Positions 7,864-14,465 of a DNA stretch of 40,180 bases are shown in pieces. Origin of the DNA: a bacterium (GTDB lineage Bacteria; Patescibacteriota; Microgenomatia; UBA12405); contig JAKAFM010000009.1 of NCBI GenBank assembly GCA_021817905.1, forward strand, positions 1 through 40,180, written 5' to 3'. Made by a program: the position numbers and the translations under genes. Position 1 is the first letter of the stretch. Every line of letters starts with the position of its first letter. Below the pieces are notes generated by a model. That model saw only the letters and a program-made list of their open reading frames with translations. It had not been told where the DNA came from and did not search any database.

Positions 7864-8667
7864 TTGAAGATATTCGATGGTTTTATTCTGCATCAAGATG
7901 AATTGAAGGAACTGAGGGTCAATATTATTTTTTGAATATTTCTTCATTTCCTCCTCAACATTTTGGGGCGTAACTTCTAGTTTATTAGAATGAGCTATAG
8001 AGTCAAGGGCCAAATTAAGAGTCCATTCTTTAGTAATTTGTGATTTTAGCTGTTCTTTGTATTGATCAAGGGTGAGATTCTGATTTTTGAGATAGGCTTG
8101 AACGGTAATGCCTGCCTGTTGGGTTTGGTCAACTAACTGGCTTAACTTATGGTTTAATTCGGCTTCGGTTAAGATGGGGGGTAGAATAACTGATGATTTT
8201 TTAACTAAAAGGTCTAAGATTTGGTTAACTTTTTCTTCCTGAGATAGTTTAATATTTTTTACGTTTAGTACGGTAATTTCTTTGCTATAGTCAGCAAGCT
8301 TAATTTCTGGAAGTTCACAAGAAATAATTTCAATTTGCCAATCTTTGTCGATAGTAAGAGGAGGATTGGTTATTTTAATTTGTGGTTGGATAATCGGTTT
8401 TAAAACGTGTTCTTTGATTTTTTGTTGATATAAATCGGGAATAAGTTTTTGTGCCGTTTCTTCGAGCAGTTTTTCATTGGAAATGTGTTTTTCTACCAAC
8501 TCTTTTGGAGCTTTACCCTTTCGAAAGCCGTGAATATCAATATCAGCGGCAATGTGCTCAAGTAGATGCTGGTAGGTGCTTTTGACGTCATTAGCTTTGA
8601 TTGTAAGCCTCAATATGAATGTTTTATCGTCATTTCTGGTTAGTTCTGATTGGTTTGTGTTGGTCAT
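7852..8667 (-). CDS. tig: Trigger factor-like chaperone without PPIase domain
   Basis: The start is placed at the ATG at 8667, giving 271 residues (MTNTNQSEL...). The longer open frame upstream overlaps a divergent gene and has no chaperone similarity. The N-terminal ribosome-binding domain carries the signature GFRKGKAP (47-54). The C-terminal helical arms are present, but the FKBP-type PPIase domain (about 100 residues in E. coli, total 432) is missing. The protein would dock at the ribosomal exit tunnel and shield nascent chains. A TATCAT box lies 7 nt before the ATG, so the mRNA is probably leaderless. Confidence 0.85.
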   Translation of the reverse strand: MTNTNQSELTRNDDKTFILRLTIKANDVKSTYQHLLEHIAADIDIHGFRKGKAPKELVEKHISNEKLLEETAQKLIPDLYQQKIKEHVLKPIIQPQIKITNPPLTIDKDWQIEIISCELPEIKLADYSKEITVLNVKNIKLSQEEKVNQILDLLVKKSSVILPPILTEAELNHKLSQLVDQTQQAGITVQAYLKNQNLTLDQYKEQLKSQITKEWTLNLALDSIAHSNKLEVTPQNVEEEMKKYSKNNIDPQFLQFILMQNKTIEYLQSLK

Positions 8668-8673
8668 AGTGCT

Positions 8674-8684
8674 TATGATATCAT
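8674..8684. promoter_or_regulatory. Overlapping divergent -10 boxes of tig and the lysozyme-like gene
   Basis: The palindrome ATGATATCAT (8675-8684) contains TATGAT on the plus strand (8674-8679) and TATCAT on the minus strand (8680-8675). Only 28 nt separate the two start codons, so the two promoters must compete for the same DNA. Confidence 0.5.
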
Positions 8685-8695
8685 GGCTACGAGTG

Positions 8696-9310
8696 ATGAC
8701 CAATACTATCGCCCGCATATTTTTTATTGTTGTTTTTGTTTTGGTTTCTGGAGGCTTAGTTGCATGGGAAACGACTAGTTTGATGGCAATTAGTAAACCA
8801 AAACAAGATATCGCAGTCATTAAGGAATTTCGTTTTGGGCAATGGCCAGTGGTAGGTAGTGGCAACAATCAGGTGGATATGGCTAGCAGTCAAAGTGGAG
8901 GTTCGGTTAAGATTGTGGCAGATGATGCTCGTCCTTTGCTAATTAAACGGTACTTGGCAAAATATCAGTCTCCCCTGCTGCCATACGCCGATCTTATTTT
9001 TCAAATGTCACAAACGTATGGTTATGATTATCGATGGATTATTGCCATTGCGCAGCAAGAATCGAATTTGTGTAAAAAAATACCTGACAATTCATTCAAT
9101 TGCTGGGGATATGGAATAAATTCTGCGGGAACGTTGCGGTTTACAAGCTATGAACTGGCAATAAAAAGTTTTGGTGAATATTTGAAACGTGAGTATTTTG
9201 ATAAGGGACTGACAACGCCAGAGACTATAATGCGGAAATATTGCCCGCCATCTAATGGTTCTTGGGCCTATGGAGTTAGTCAATTTTTTAATGATATAGA
9301 GAAAGGTTAA
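8696..9310 (+). CDS. Membrane-anchored lysozyme-like (SLT/glucosaminidase fold) protein
   Basis: The start is taken at ATG 8696 (in-frame GTG at 8693 and ATG at 8675 are alternatives), giving 204 residues. Residues 1-30 form a signal anchor (IARIFFIVVFVLVSGGLVAW). The C-terminal half (about 95-200) reads like a lysozyme-fold domain: YADLIFQMSQTYGYDYRWI, then IAQQESNL with the likely catalytic Glu, and NCWGYGI. It may cleave or bind peptidoglycan outside the membrane. It diverges from tig with overlapping promoters and is followed by a hairpin 80 nt downstream. Confidence 0.7.
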   Translation: MTNTIARIFFIVVFVLVSGGLVAWETTSLMAISKPKQDIAVIKEFRFGQWPVVGSGNNQVDMASSQSGGSVKIVADDARPLLIKRYLAKYQSPLLPYADLIFQMSQTYGYDYRWIIAIAQQESNLCKKIPDNSFNCWGYGINSAGTLRFTSYELAIKSFGEYLKREYFDKGLTTPETIMRKYCPPSNGSWAYGVSQFFNDIEKG

Positions 9311-9353
9311 TTGGTAACTGCGGAATAAGTACTATTTTCTGATGTGTAATGGA

Positions 9354-9382
9354 TTGACATGTGGAAAACTAGATGATATATT
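9354..9382 (+). promoter_or_regulatory. Strong sigma70-type promoter
   Basis: TTGACA at 9354-9359, a 17-nt spacer and TATATT at 9377-9382 make the best -35/-10 match in the window. The start would fall at about 9389-9391, just at the base of a hairpin that ends in a T-run. Confidence 0.6.
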
Positions 9383-9390
9383 ATAAGTCA

Positions 9391-9433
9391 GATCCCGGGG
9401 TGGCTCCTCTACAAGCATGCTCTGGGATTTTTT
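9391..9433 (+). ncRNA. Candidate small structured RNA or leader attenuator
   Basis: ATCCCGGGG (9392-9400) pairs with CTCTGGGAT (9420-9428, two G-U pairs). Inside, GCT (9403-9405) pairs with AGC (9414-9416), and TTTTTTG follows. With a strong promoter immediately upstream, the product would be a transcript of about 43 nt ending at an intrinsic terminator. It could be a tiny RNA, an attenuator for the downstream gene pair, or just the terminator of the gene ending at 9310 beside an unrelated promoter. Confidence 0.45.
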
Positions 9434-9478
9434 GTGGTAAAATCTCTAGGTTTATACATTATTAGTTGTTGCTATAGT

Positions 9479-9739
9479 ATGGCTGATACAAATGAAGCAT
9501 ATTTTGCTCGTGTGAAAGAAGCCCGAGATATTTCACATATTTTAGCTAGAGGCACACGGGAAATTAAGTCTGGTCACAGAGAAAGGCAGACTCCAGAATC
9601 AGGTATTGATAAGACAACGGTTGAAGTGCCACTAAAATCAAGAAAGCTAAAAATTTTAAGGCAACGTCGAGCTCGATTGGAAAGTATAAATAGAGGAAAG
9701 TTTCCAGACTTACTTCCAAGTCGTAAAAACAAGATTTAA
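9479..9739 (+). CDS. Small basic hypothetical protein upstream of efp
   Basis: The start is placed at ATG 9479 (86 residues); a GTG at 9434 would lie inside the T-run of the preceding hairpin. The protein is highly charged, with an acidic/neutral beginning (MADTNEAYFARVKEARD) and an Arg/Lys-rich second half (KLKILRQRRARLES), and no membrane segment. An extended -10 (TGG-TAAAAT, 9438-9443) lies upstream. The gap to efp is 14 nt, so co-transcription is likely. I do not recognise the family. Confidence 0.55.
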   Translation: MADTNEAYFARVKEARDISHILARGTREIKSGHRERQTPESGIDKTTVEVPLKSRKLKILRQRRARLESINRGKFPDLLPSRKNKI

Positions 9740-9753
9740 TAATTATTGGAATT

Positions 9754-10317
9754 ATGGGCGCTATACAAACATCACAATTCAAAAAAGGTATGTACATCAT
9801 GTTTCATGAGGAACCATGCATGATTATGGATATTACTTTCGTGTCTCCTGGTAAAGGGTCGGCATTTTATCGAACAAAACTTAAGAATCTTTTTACTGGT
9901 AGAGTAGTTGAATTTACCTTTAAGTCTGGAGAAAAAGTTGAGGAAGTTTTGGTGGAAACTCATGAAGCAGCTTATTCTTATTTTGATGGTACTAACTATG
10001 TTTTTATTGAGCCGCGAACTTTTGAACAGTACTCAGTGCCAGTTGATATTGTTGGTGACGACAAAGTTTTTTTGAAAGAAGGTATTTTGTATCGGATAAA
10101 ATTTTATGATGAAAAACCAGTTGGTCTAACTTTGCCCAAGAGTATTGTTTTGACAGTGGTTGAATCGGAAAATTCAGTTAAGGGCGATACTGCTACCAAT
10201 GCAATGAAGAATGCTATTATGGACACTGGAGCAAAAATCTTGGTTCCCTTATTTGTAAAAGTCGGGGACGAAGTATCAGTGGGAACTGAGAGTGGTGAGT
10301 ATTTATCGAGAAAATAA
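9754..10317 (+). CDS. efp: Elongation factor P
   Basis: EF-P enters the ribosome to relieve stalling at polyproline. The 187 residues contain the three beta-barrel domains. The loop of domain I reads SPGKGSAF with Lys at position 34, the residue modified in E. coli, so a lysine-type EF-P is predicted; no modifying enzyme was seen in the window. The typical TFKSGEKVEE segment and the DTGAKILVPLFVKVGDEV end of domain III are present. Several proteins here are Pro-rich (for example the Ala-Pro repeat at 18737), which are likely substrates. Confidence 0.95.
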   Translation: MGAIQTSQFKKGMYIMFHEEPCMIMDITFVSPGKGSAFYRTKLKNLFTGRVVEFTFKSGEKVEEVLVETHEAAYSYFDGTNYVFIEPRTFEQYSVPVDIVGDDKVFLKEGILYRIKFYDEKPVGLTLPKSIVLTVVESENSVKGDTATNAMKNAIMDTGAKILVPLFVKVGDEVSVGTESGEYLSRK

Positions 10318-10346
10318 TCTGTCAGTAGGTGGATTCGGATACCTCT

Positions 10347-10739
10347 TTATTTCCCAATTTCGGTATCGATTTCCGGAGGAAGAAGATCTTCGTTCATTTG
10401 GGTTTCGGCTTGGCGAAGTTGTAATCTTTGTTGCCATATTGGCGAAAGTTGTGATTGATTGGCTGTTGGGGTTGGCGAGAGCGTGCTGGTGGGACGGGGT
10501 TGATAGATTGTCGGTGTAGGTTTTTTTCTCATGACACTGGCTATAATGGCGAGTATTAAAAGAATCCCAAGGATAAGCGAAAGGATGAATAATAGTTTAA
10601 ATTTGGGATCTTTTAATTTAGCTTTGAATGGGTTTATGGTAGGGTTGGTGGATGGTTGCGGTGATGATAATGATGAAGTGAGCGGATTGTCTTGATGGGT
10701 ATCAATAATTTGGTTATCTAATTCGGAAACGCGAGTCAT
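10347..10739 (-). CDS. Single-pass membrane protein, hypothetical
   Basis: The 130 residues have a Ser/Pro/Thr-rich N-terminal part (1-45), one strong membrane segment (KLLFILSLILGILLILAIIA, about 48-68) followed by RKK, and a second Pro/Thr-rich stretch. The topology is unclear. Its ATG overlaps the stop of the upstream gene by 4 nt, so both are made together. No family is recognised. It converges with efp across 29 nt. Confidence 0.65.
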   Translation of the reverse strand: MTRVSELDNQIIDTHQDNPLTSSLSSPQPSTNPTINPFKAKLKDPKFKLLFILSLILGILLILAIIASVMRKKPTPTIYQPRPTSTLSPTPTANQSQLSPIWQQRLQLRQAETQMNEDLLPPEIDTEIGK

Positions 10740-11614
10740 TGGGAATTTGAATATCTAACCAATATATTTTGAAGATCATTAATAATATCAATTTCGTATT
10801 GATTGGCAGTAACTAATTTGGCCTTAGCATCAGGGTAAAAATCAGAGAACTGATACGTTGATGGTCCCATGTTTTGATTTACAATATCTTGGGCATTATT
10901 TAGGTTAGTAAGAGCGTTATCTGCTTTAATAATTTCATTACTAAGTGATTGTTTACCTTCCGTTGTTAATGTGGAATCAGTTTGGAGTTGAGTAATGTAG
11001 CTTTTTAGTTCATTAAGAGTACTTAATCGTAAATTGTATTCTGATTGGACTAGTGATGCTGCTTCAATTTGTTGAACATGAATATATTGAATACGAAAAT
11101 CTGTGGCGTTATTTTGGATATCGGCATCATTATTGAGGGTGGTAACAATCGTATTTTGTTCATCAAAGTAATTTTCAAGTTTTGATAACTCGATTTGTAA
11201 TTTATTTGTATTAGTCGGATCTGACGTCTTGTAGATATCTAATTTGACTCGAAGTGCCCGTAGGTAGGTTTTAAGGGTGTTATTTCTGGTTATCAGGGCT
11301 TGTTTGGTAGCGTCGATCTTGTCGTTTTGGGTAGTAACAGTGTTGTATTTGGTGTAGATTTGTTTTTTTTGGGTGTAATCAAGATATGACTGAGCATATT
11401 GATCTCGGTTAAATAAATAGTCATTTTTATATTGGTTGTACAAAGCAATGGCGGGATTGGGGGTGGGAGTATTTGAGGGAGCAGGAGTGGCGCTTGAACT
11501 TGAAGTTATACTGATGGTAGGGATGGTAACAGTTGCAGCGGAAGTTGCGGGTGTTTGAGCAAAGATCGGGTGCCCGAGAATTGTTTGTAAAAAGGTTAAG
11601 ACGAAAAGTAGCAT
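10736..11614 (-). CDS. Secreted coiled-coil protein, hypothetical
   Basis: The 292-residue protein starts with a signal peptide (MLLFVLTFLQTILGHPIFAQ, probable cleavage after FAQ). A Ser/Thr/Pro/Ala linker (21-55) follows, then long helices rich in Asn, Gln, Thr and Leu (about 60-270) that look like coiled coil. It is probably exported and partnered with the membrane protein encoded immediately downstream. There are no cysteines or catalytic motifs, so a structural or surface role is a guess. Confidence 0.65.
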   Translation of the reverse strand: MLLFVLTFLQTILGHPIFAQTPATSAATVTIPTISITSSSSATPAPSNTPTPNPAIALYNQYKNDYLFNRDQYAQSYLDYTQKKQIYTKYNTVTTQNDKIDATKQALITRNNTLKTYLRALRVKLDIYKTSDPTNTNKLQIELSKLENYFDEQNTIVTTLNNDADIQNNATDFRIQYIHVQQIEAASLVQSEYNLRLSTLNELKSYITQLQTDSTLTTEGKQSLSNEIIKADNALTNLNNAQDIVNQNMGPSTYQFSDFYPDAKAKLVTANQYEIDIINDLQNILVRYSNSQ

Positions 11615-11643
11615 ATAAAGTTATTTAAGTGTAACAAAAAAAG

Positions 11644-11725
11644 TGCCGCAGAGAGGACTCGAACCTCCACACCTTTCGGTATACGCTCCTAAAGCGTACG
11701 TGTATACCAATTTCACCACTGCGGC
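11644..11725 (-). tRNA. tRNA-Leu (TAG)
   Basis: This is a class II tRNA with a long variable arm. The acceptor GCCGCAG/CTGCGGC and the anticodon stem TACGC/GCGTA with loop TTTAGGA give anticodon TAG. CCA is not encoded. A broken copy of its own 5' region lies directly upstream and supplies a -10-like TGG-TATACA 9 nt before the gene. Confidence 0.94.
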
Positions 11726-11733
11726 TTGTCAGT

Positions 11734-11783
11734 GTGTATACCAACCCCTTTTGAATGTCAGGGCTAAGTTTCACCACTGCGGC
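11734..11783 (-). pseudogene. Split fragment of a tRNA-Leu 5' region
   Basis: The 26-nt plus-strand segment at 11700-11725 (first part of the intact tRNA-Leu) recurs here exactly, but interrupted by 24 extra nt (11745-11768). The two pieces are 11734-11744 and 11769-11783. No anticodon arm or 3' half follows, so it cannot make a tRNA. Confidence 0.7.
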
Positions 11784-11854
11784 TAGGATACTAGTACTGA
11801 AGAAACATAGATATTTTACCAGTAAAGCTGGTAGAATAGCAGAGTTTGAGGCGT

Positions 11855-11928
11855 GTCCCCATAGCTCAGTTGGATAGAGCGCTTTCCTTCTAAGAAAGAG
11901 GTCACAGGTTCGATCCCTGTTGGGGATA
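11855..11928 (+). tRNA. tRNA-Arg (TCT)
   Basis: Acceptor GTCCCCA pairs with TGGGGAT (G-U at 1:72). Anticodon stem CTTTC/GAAAG encloses CTTCTAA, anticodon TCT. CCA is not encoded. An extended -10, TGG-TAGAAT (hexamer 11832-11837), lies 17 nt upstream. Confidence 0.94.
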
Positions 11929-11947
11929 CTCAGTACTTTTGCATTAT

Positions 11948-12019
11948 GCGCCTATAGCTCAATGGATAGAGCATCAGCCTTCGGAGCTGGTGATGGGGGT
12001 TCGATTCCCTCTAGGCGTA
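11948..12019 (+). tRNA. tRNA-Arg (TCG)
   Basis: Acceptor GCGCCTA pairs with TAGGCGT (G-U at 1:72). Anticodon loop CTTCGGA gives TCG. CCA is not encoded. It is probably read from the same promoter as tRNA-Arg (TCT), 19 nt upstream. Confidence 0.94.
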
Positions 12020-12060
12020 CTGAGAGAAAATGGTCTAGAGGATGGTAAAATAGGAACATT

Positions 12061-12134
12061 GGGTCGCTAGCTCAGTTGGTTAGAGCAACCGCCTCTTAAG
12101 CGGTTGGTCGTGAGTTCGAGTCTCACGCGACCCA
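12061..12134 (+). tRNA. tRNA-Lys (CTT)
   Basis: Acceptor GGGTCGC/GCGACCC and anticodon stem ACCGC/GCGGT with loop CTCTTAA give anticodon CTT. The 3' end is followed by CTA, not CCA, and a GIY-YIG ORF begins 4 nt later. TGG-TAAAAT (hexamer 12046-12051) is the likely -10. Bases 12093-12135 recur exactly at 12423-12465. Confidence 0.95.
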
Positions 12135-12135
12135 C
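12093..12135 (+). repeat. 43-bp direct repeat, copy 1 (3' part of tRNA-Lys)
   Basis: This copy runs from the anticodon loop to one base past the discriminator of the intact tRNA-Lys. The second copy is 330 bp downstream at 12423-12465 with no mismatch. The GIY-YIG ORF lies between them. Confidence 0.9.
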
Positions 12136-12138
12136 TAA

Positions 12139-12405
12139 ATGGAGTTTTGGGTATATGTAATTAAAAACACGGTGACTCTCAGGATTTATATTGGTCAAAC
12201 AAATGATATAAAAGCCAGATTAGAAAGACATAATAAGCTAAAATTAAATAAGCAAACGAGTTATACATCAAAAAATAAAGGTCAAGGCGAATGGATTTTG
12301 GTTTACTGTGAAAAATTTGTAACTCGAGGAGAAGCAATGAAACGGGAAAAAGAATTAAAGTCATATAAAGGCAGGGAATTTATTAAAAGTCAGCTCAGTT
12401 GGTAG
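12139..12405 (+). CDS. GIY-YIG nuclease family protein between tRNA-Lys copies
   Basis: The 88 residues fit a stand-alone GIY-YIG domain (UPF0213/YhbQ-like): VYVIKN near the start, YIGQTNDIKARLERHN with the conserved Arg, and EAMKREKELKSYKG near the end. Such domains cut DNA using a Tyr/Arg/Glu site; many small ones have no known target. The ATG lies 4 nt after the tRNA-Lys end. The last codons (SQLSW and stop) are made of tRNA D-arm sequence from the broken second tRNA-Lys, so the natural C-terminus has probably been replaced. The position suggests a tRNA-targeting mobile ORF, which is inference. Confidence 0.85.
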   Translation: MEFWVYVIKNTVTLRIYIGQTNDIKARLERHNKLKLNKQTSYTSKNKGQGEWILVYCEKFVTRGEAMKREKELKSYKGREFIKSQLSW

Positions 12406-12406
12406 A

Positions 12407-12422
12407 TCCGCCAACTGGCGGA
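12407..12422. repeat. Perfect 16-nt palindromic insert
   Basis: TCCGCC-AACT-GGCGGA forms a 6-bp stem with a 4-nt loop and sits exactly between the D-arm and the anticodon loop of the tRNA-Lys remnant. It is GC-rich in an AT-rich region and recalls the palindrome at 7210-7227. Confidence 0.6.
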
Positions 12423-12465
12423 CTCTTAAGCGGTTGGTCGTGAGTTCGAGTCTCACGCGACCCAC
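12423..12465 (+). repeat. 43-bp direct repeat, copy 2
   Basis: Identical to 12093-12135. The bases after it complete an encoded CCA end, which the first copy lacks, so this copy may preserve the original 3' end of the gene. Confidence 0.9.
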
Positions 12466-12479
12466 CAACTTGTTTTTTA

Positions 12480-12842
12480 ATGAGATATAGTATTTGTATG
12501 CTCCTGACAAAGTATTTGGAAACAATTCCGCTCTTTGGATTGTTAATTCTTAGTGCTCTTTTTACCATCTGTGGTGATTATTTTGGAAAAGTTTGGTCAA
12601 TTAATCACAGTCTGATTACTTTTCTTTTAGCTTTTATTCTATATGCTGTTGGTGGACTATTGTTTATTCCTACATTGGCAAAAGAATCGTTGGTGGTGAC
12701 AACGATTATTTGGGTATTGTTGGCTGAGTTTGGAAATCTTGTGGTTGGTTTGTTGATGTTTCATGAAAAAATAGATTTTTTACAATCGTTCGGAATTGCT
12801 TTCGGATTTATCGCAATTTGTATTTTTGCAGTGAGGCATTAA
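12480..12842 (+). CDS. Small four-helix membrane protein, SMR/DMT-like
   Basis: The 120 residues form four hydrophobic helices (about 14-32, 40-62, 68-88, 98-118). GLLMFHEKIDFLQSFGIAFGF between helices 3 and 4 resembles the GxxxFxE...GxxLI pattern of small multidrug resistance and drug/metabolite transporters. The SMR signature Glu in helix 1 is not evident, so the substrate is unknown. It starts right after the tRNA-Lys remnant; ATG 12498 (MLLTKYLE) is an alternative start. Confidence 0.6.
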   Translation: MRYSICMLLTKYLETIPLFGLLILSALFTICGDYFGKVWSINHSLITFLLAFILYAVGGLLFIPTLAKESLVVTTIIWVLLAEFGNLVVGLLMFHEKIDFLQSFGIAFGFIAICIFAVRH

Positions 12843-12846
12843 TTAC

Positions 12847-13041
12847 GTGGAAAATAGACGGTTTGACAACATTATTAAGTTAGCAATACGGGCAACAAAA
12901 GATATGACTATTGAAAGTACGGGTGATGGCAAAATTATTTTGAGAACAGTGAGGAGAACAATGAATCAGTCATCGAAAAAAAGTGAATATAACTCTGTAA
13001 AACGTCGTGAACGTAAGTGGAAGGAATATCGTTGGAGGTAA
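12847..13041 (+). CDS. Short, strongly basic hypothetical protein
   Basis: A GTG start 4 nt after the previous stop opens a 64-residue frame ending in an Arg/Lys/Trp-rich tail (VKRRERKWKEYRW). The composition suggests nucleic-acid or membrane-surface contact, but there is no recognised motif. It may be co-translated with the transporter gene, or may be a chance frame. It converges with the next gene at a 3-nt gap. Confidence 0.4.
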   Translation: MENRRFDNIIKLAIRATKDMTIESTGDGKIILRTVRRTMNQSSKKSEYNSVKRRERKWKEYRWR

Positions 13042-13044
13042 CTT

Positions 13045-14442
13045 TTATTTAAACACTTCGTAATAAAAGCGTTTTATACGGTCGATAATTCCATTCTCGG
13101 GACGATAGATTTGGGCGTTGGTAATCATTGGTAGTACTGAGTTGATCTCAAAATGCGGAAGGCCTTGCCAGCTGAGAAAGCTGTTTTCCTGTTGGCTACC
13201 AAGTTTAAATTTAAATGAGAATGTTTCAGTTTGTCCGGGAACAATCTGTTGATCATCGGAACAGAGAGAATCAAGTGTAATGTTACTACTTGCTTGGGGA
13301 ATGAGGCAAAATTGACTCTTTTTTTCTCCCCAAATGCTTTGACCTTCATTTTTAAGTATTAATTGACCGCTGTATTCGTTGTTGGGAAACATAAAAAGTG
13401 GTAATTGAATTTTGACTGAGATGTACTTAAAAAGTTGTTCAGGTTGGTTTGCATTTTTGGGAAGATCAATCACTTTTTGGTATGCAGGATATATGATTTC
13501 TGATTTATCAATCCATGAAAAATGATCAAATGGAGCATAGGGATAATTGAAAATAAAAGGAGTGACTGCGACAACTCGGTCATCTTTTTGCCATTTGCTT
13601 AGGGCATCAATTAAAAATGAGGCAGTGGTAGTAGTAGTGTAAAAAATATTATTATTTGACTCCCCTTCTCTGTGTGGCCAACCGGTTTCAGTGATATAAA
13701 CAGGAAAATTTTTTGTAATTCCAAAGTTTTTAAGTGTTGCTAATTCCCATTGATAGCCCAGAATGCTATGTTCTCCGGAATCATTTGGTGTACCAACGAA
13801 ACCATGATTGGGATATGAATGGGAAGCGATTCCATCTATTTGTTGCCAATATTCTCGATTATATTGTGTGACGACATTTATAAAATTTTCAGCTGACTCA
13901 AAATCCGGTAATTTTTGGGGGGCAGCAAGATCAAGTCCAGCGCTTAATAAGATAAAGTGAGAATTAAGGGACTTGAATTTTTGAATGGCATATATACTTA
14001 TATCGGTATAACTTTTTGGATCGACTGTTCCTCCCCATTCTTGGGCATGATTTACTTCATTAAAAAGAATAATATGCTGGTCAAGCGTTGGCCAGTTAAG
14101 TGAATTAAGAAAGTTGGCAAGATTGTCGATGTCGGCGTATTCTGGTTTTTTCCAAACACCATTTTGGTTAATGGTGGCAAGTCTTATTATTGGAATAATA
14201 TGGTATTTCCGGCATTTATTAAAAAAATCTTGCCAGGTTTGGTAATCAAGTTGATCGGTTCTAATAACAATTGTTGCCCATCCCCAATCACCGCCATTAG
14301 AATTAACTATTTTGGCAGCATCATCAATATCTGAGGTTTGGGTCAGATGGAGACCAAAAATGTTTCGGTCAGATGCTAAGATTACCTTTGGAAATAATAA
14401 AATTCCCAAAGTTAGGATAATTACGATAAAATACTTATACAT
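13045..14442 (-). CDS. Secreted glycoside hydrolase-like protein (clan GH-A type TIM barrel)
   Basis: The 465-residue protein has a signal peptide (1-23, ending ILAS). The barrel spans roughly 28-330 and shows the two Glu of GH-A clan enzymes: FNEVNH (Glu129, acid/base) and YITETGWP (Glu252, nucleophile). The C-terminal part (about 340-450) looks like a beta-sandwich domain. It could cleave a surface or host polysaccharide; the substrate is not predictable. It has a TATAAT on the minus strand 23 nt before its ATG, which overlaps the -10 of the divergent GTPase gene. Confidence 0.75.
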   Translation of the reverse strand: MYKYFIVIILTLGILLFPKVILASDRNIFGLHLTQTSDIDDAAKIVNSNGGDWGWATIVIRTDQLDYQTWQDFFNKCRKYHIIPIIRLATINQNGVWKKPEYADIDNLANFLNSLNWPTLDQHIILFNEVNHAQEWGGTVDPKSYTDISIYAIQKFKSLNSHFILLSAGLDLAAPQKLPDFESAENFINVVTQYNREYWQQIDGIASHSYPNHGFVGTPNDSGEHSILGYQWELATLKNFGITKNFPVYITETGWPHREGESNNNIFYTTTTTASFLIDALSKWQKDDRVVAVTPFIFNYPYAPFDHFSWIDKSEIIYPAYQKVIDLPKNANQPEQLFKYISVKIQLPLFMFPNNEYSGQLILKNEGQSIWGEKKSQFCLIPQASSNITLDSLCSDDQQIVPGQTETFSFKFKLGSQQENSFLSWQGLPHFEINSVLPMITNAQIYRPENGIIDRIKRFYYEVFK

Positions 14443-14465
14443 GAGTGTTGTTGATGGTAAACAGC

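Larger units (their letters stand above)
12391..12467 (+). pseudogene. Broken second copy of tRNA-Lys
   Basis: The D-arm (GCTCAGTTGGT-AGA) and everything from the anticodon loop to the 3' end match tRNA-Lys (CTT). The 5' acceptor strand is missing (AT-rich ORF sequence instead), and the 5' anticodon stem is replaced by a 16-nt palindrome. Unlike the intact copy it encodes CCA (12465-12467). It cannot fold as a tRNA. Confidence 0.85.

Noticed and set aside
8668-8868. N-terminal extension of trigger factor to 338 residues
   Set aside because: The extension is antisense to the signal anchor of the divergent gene, and a promoter-like box precedes the inner ATG at 8667.
9417-9440. Trp-rich mini-ORF (MLWDFLW) in the hairpin before efp, as a second leader peptide
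   Set aside because: It lies in the 3' arm and T-run of the hairpin, has no ribosome-binding site, and no Trp-related gene follows.
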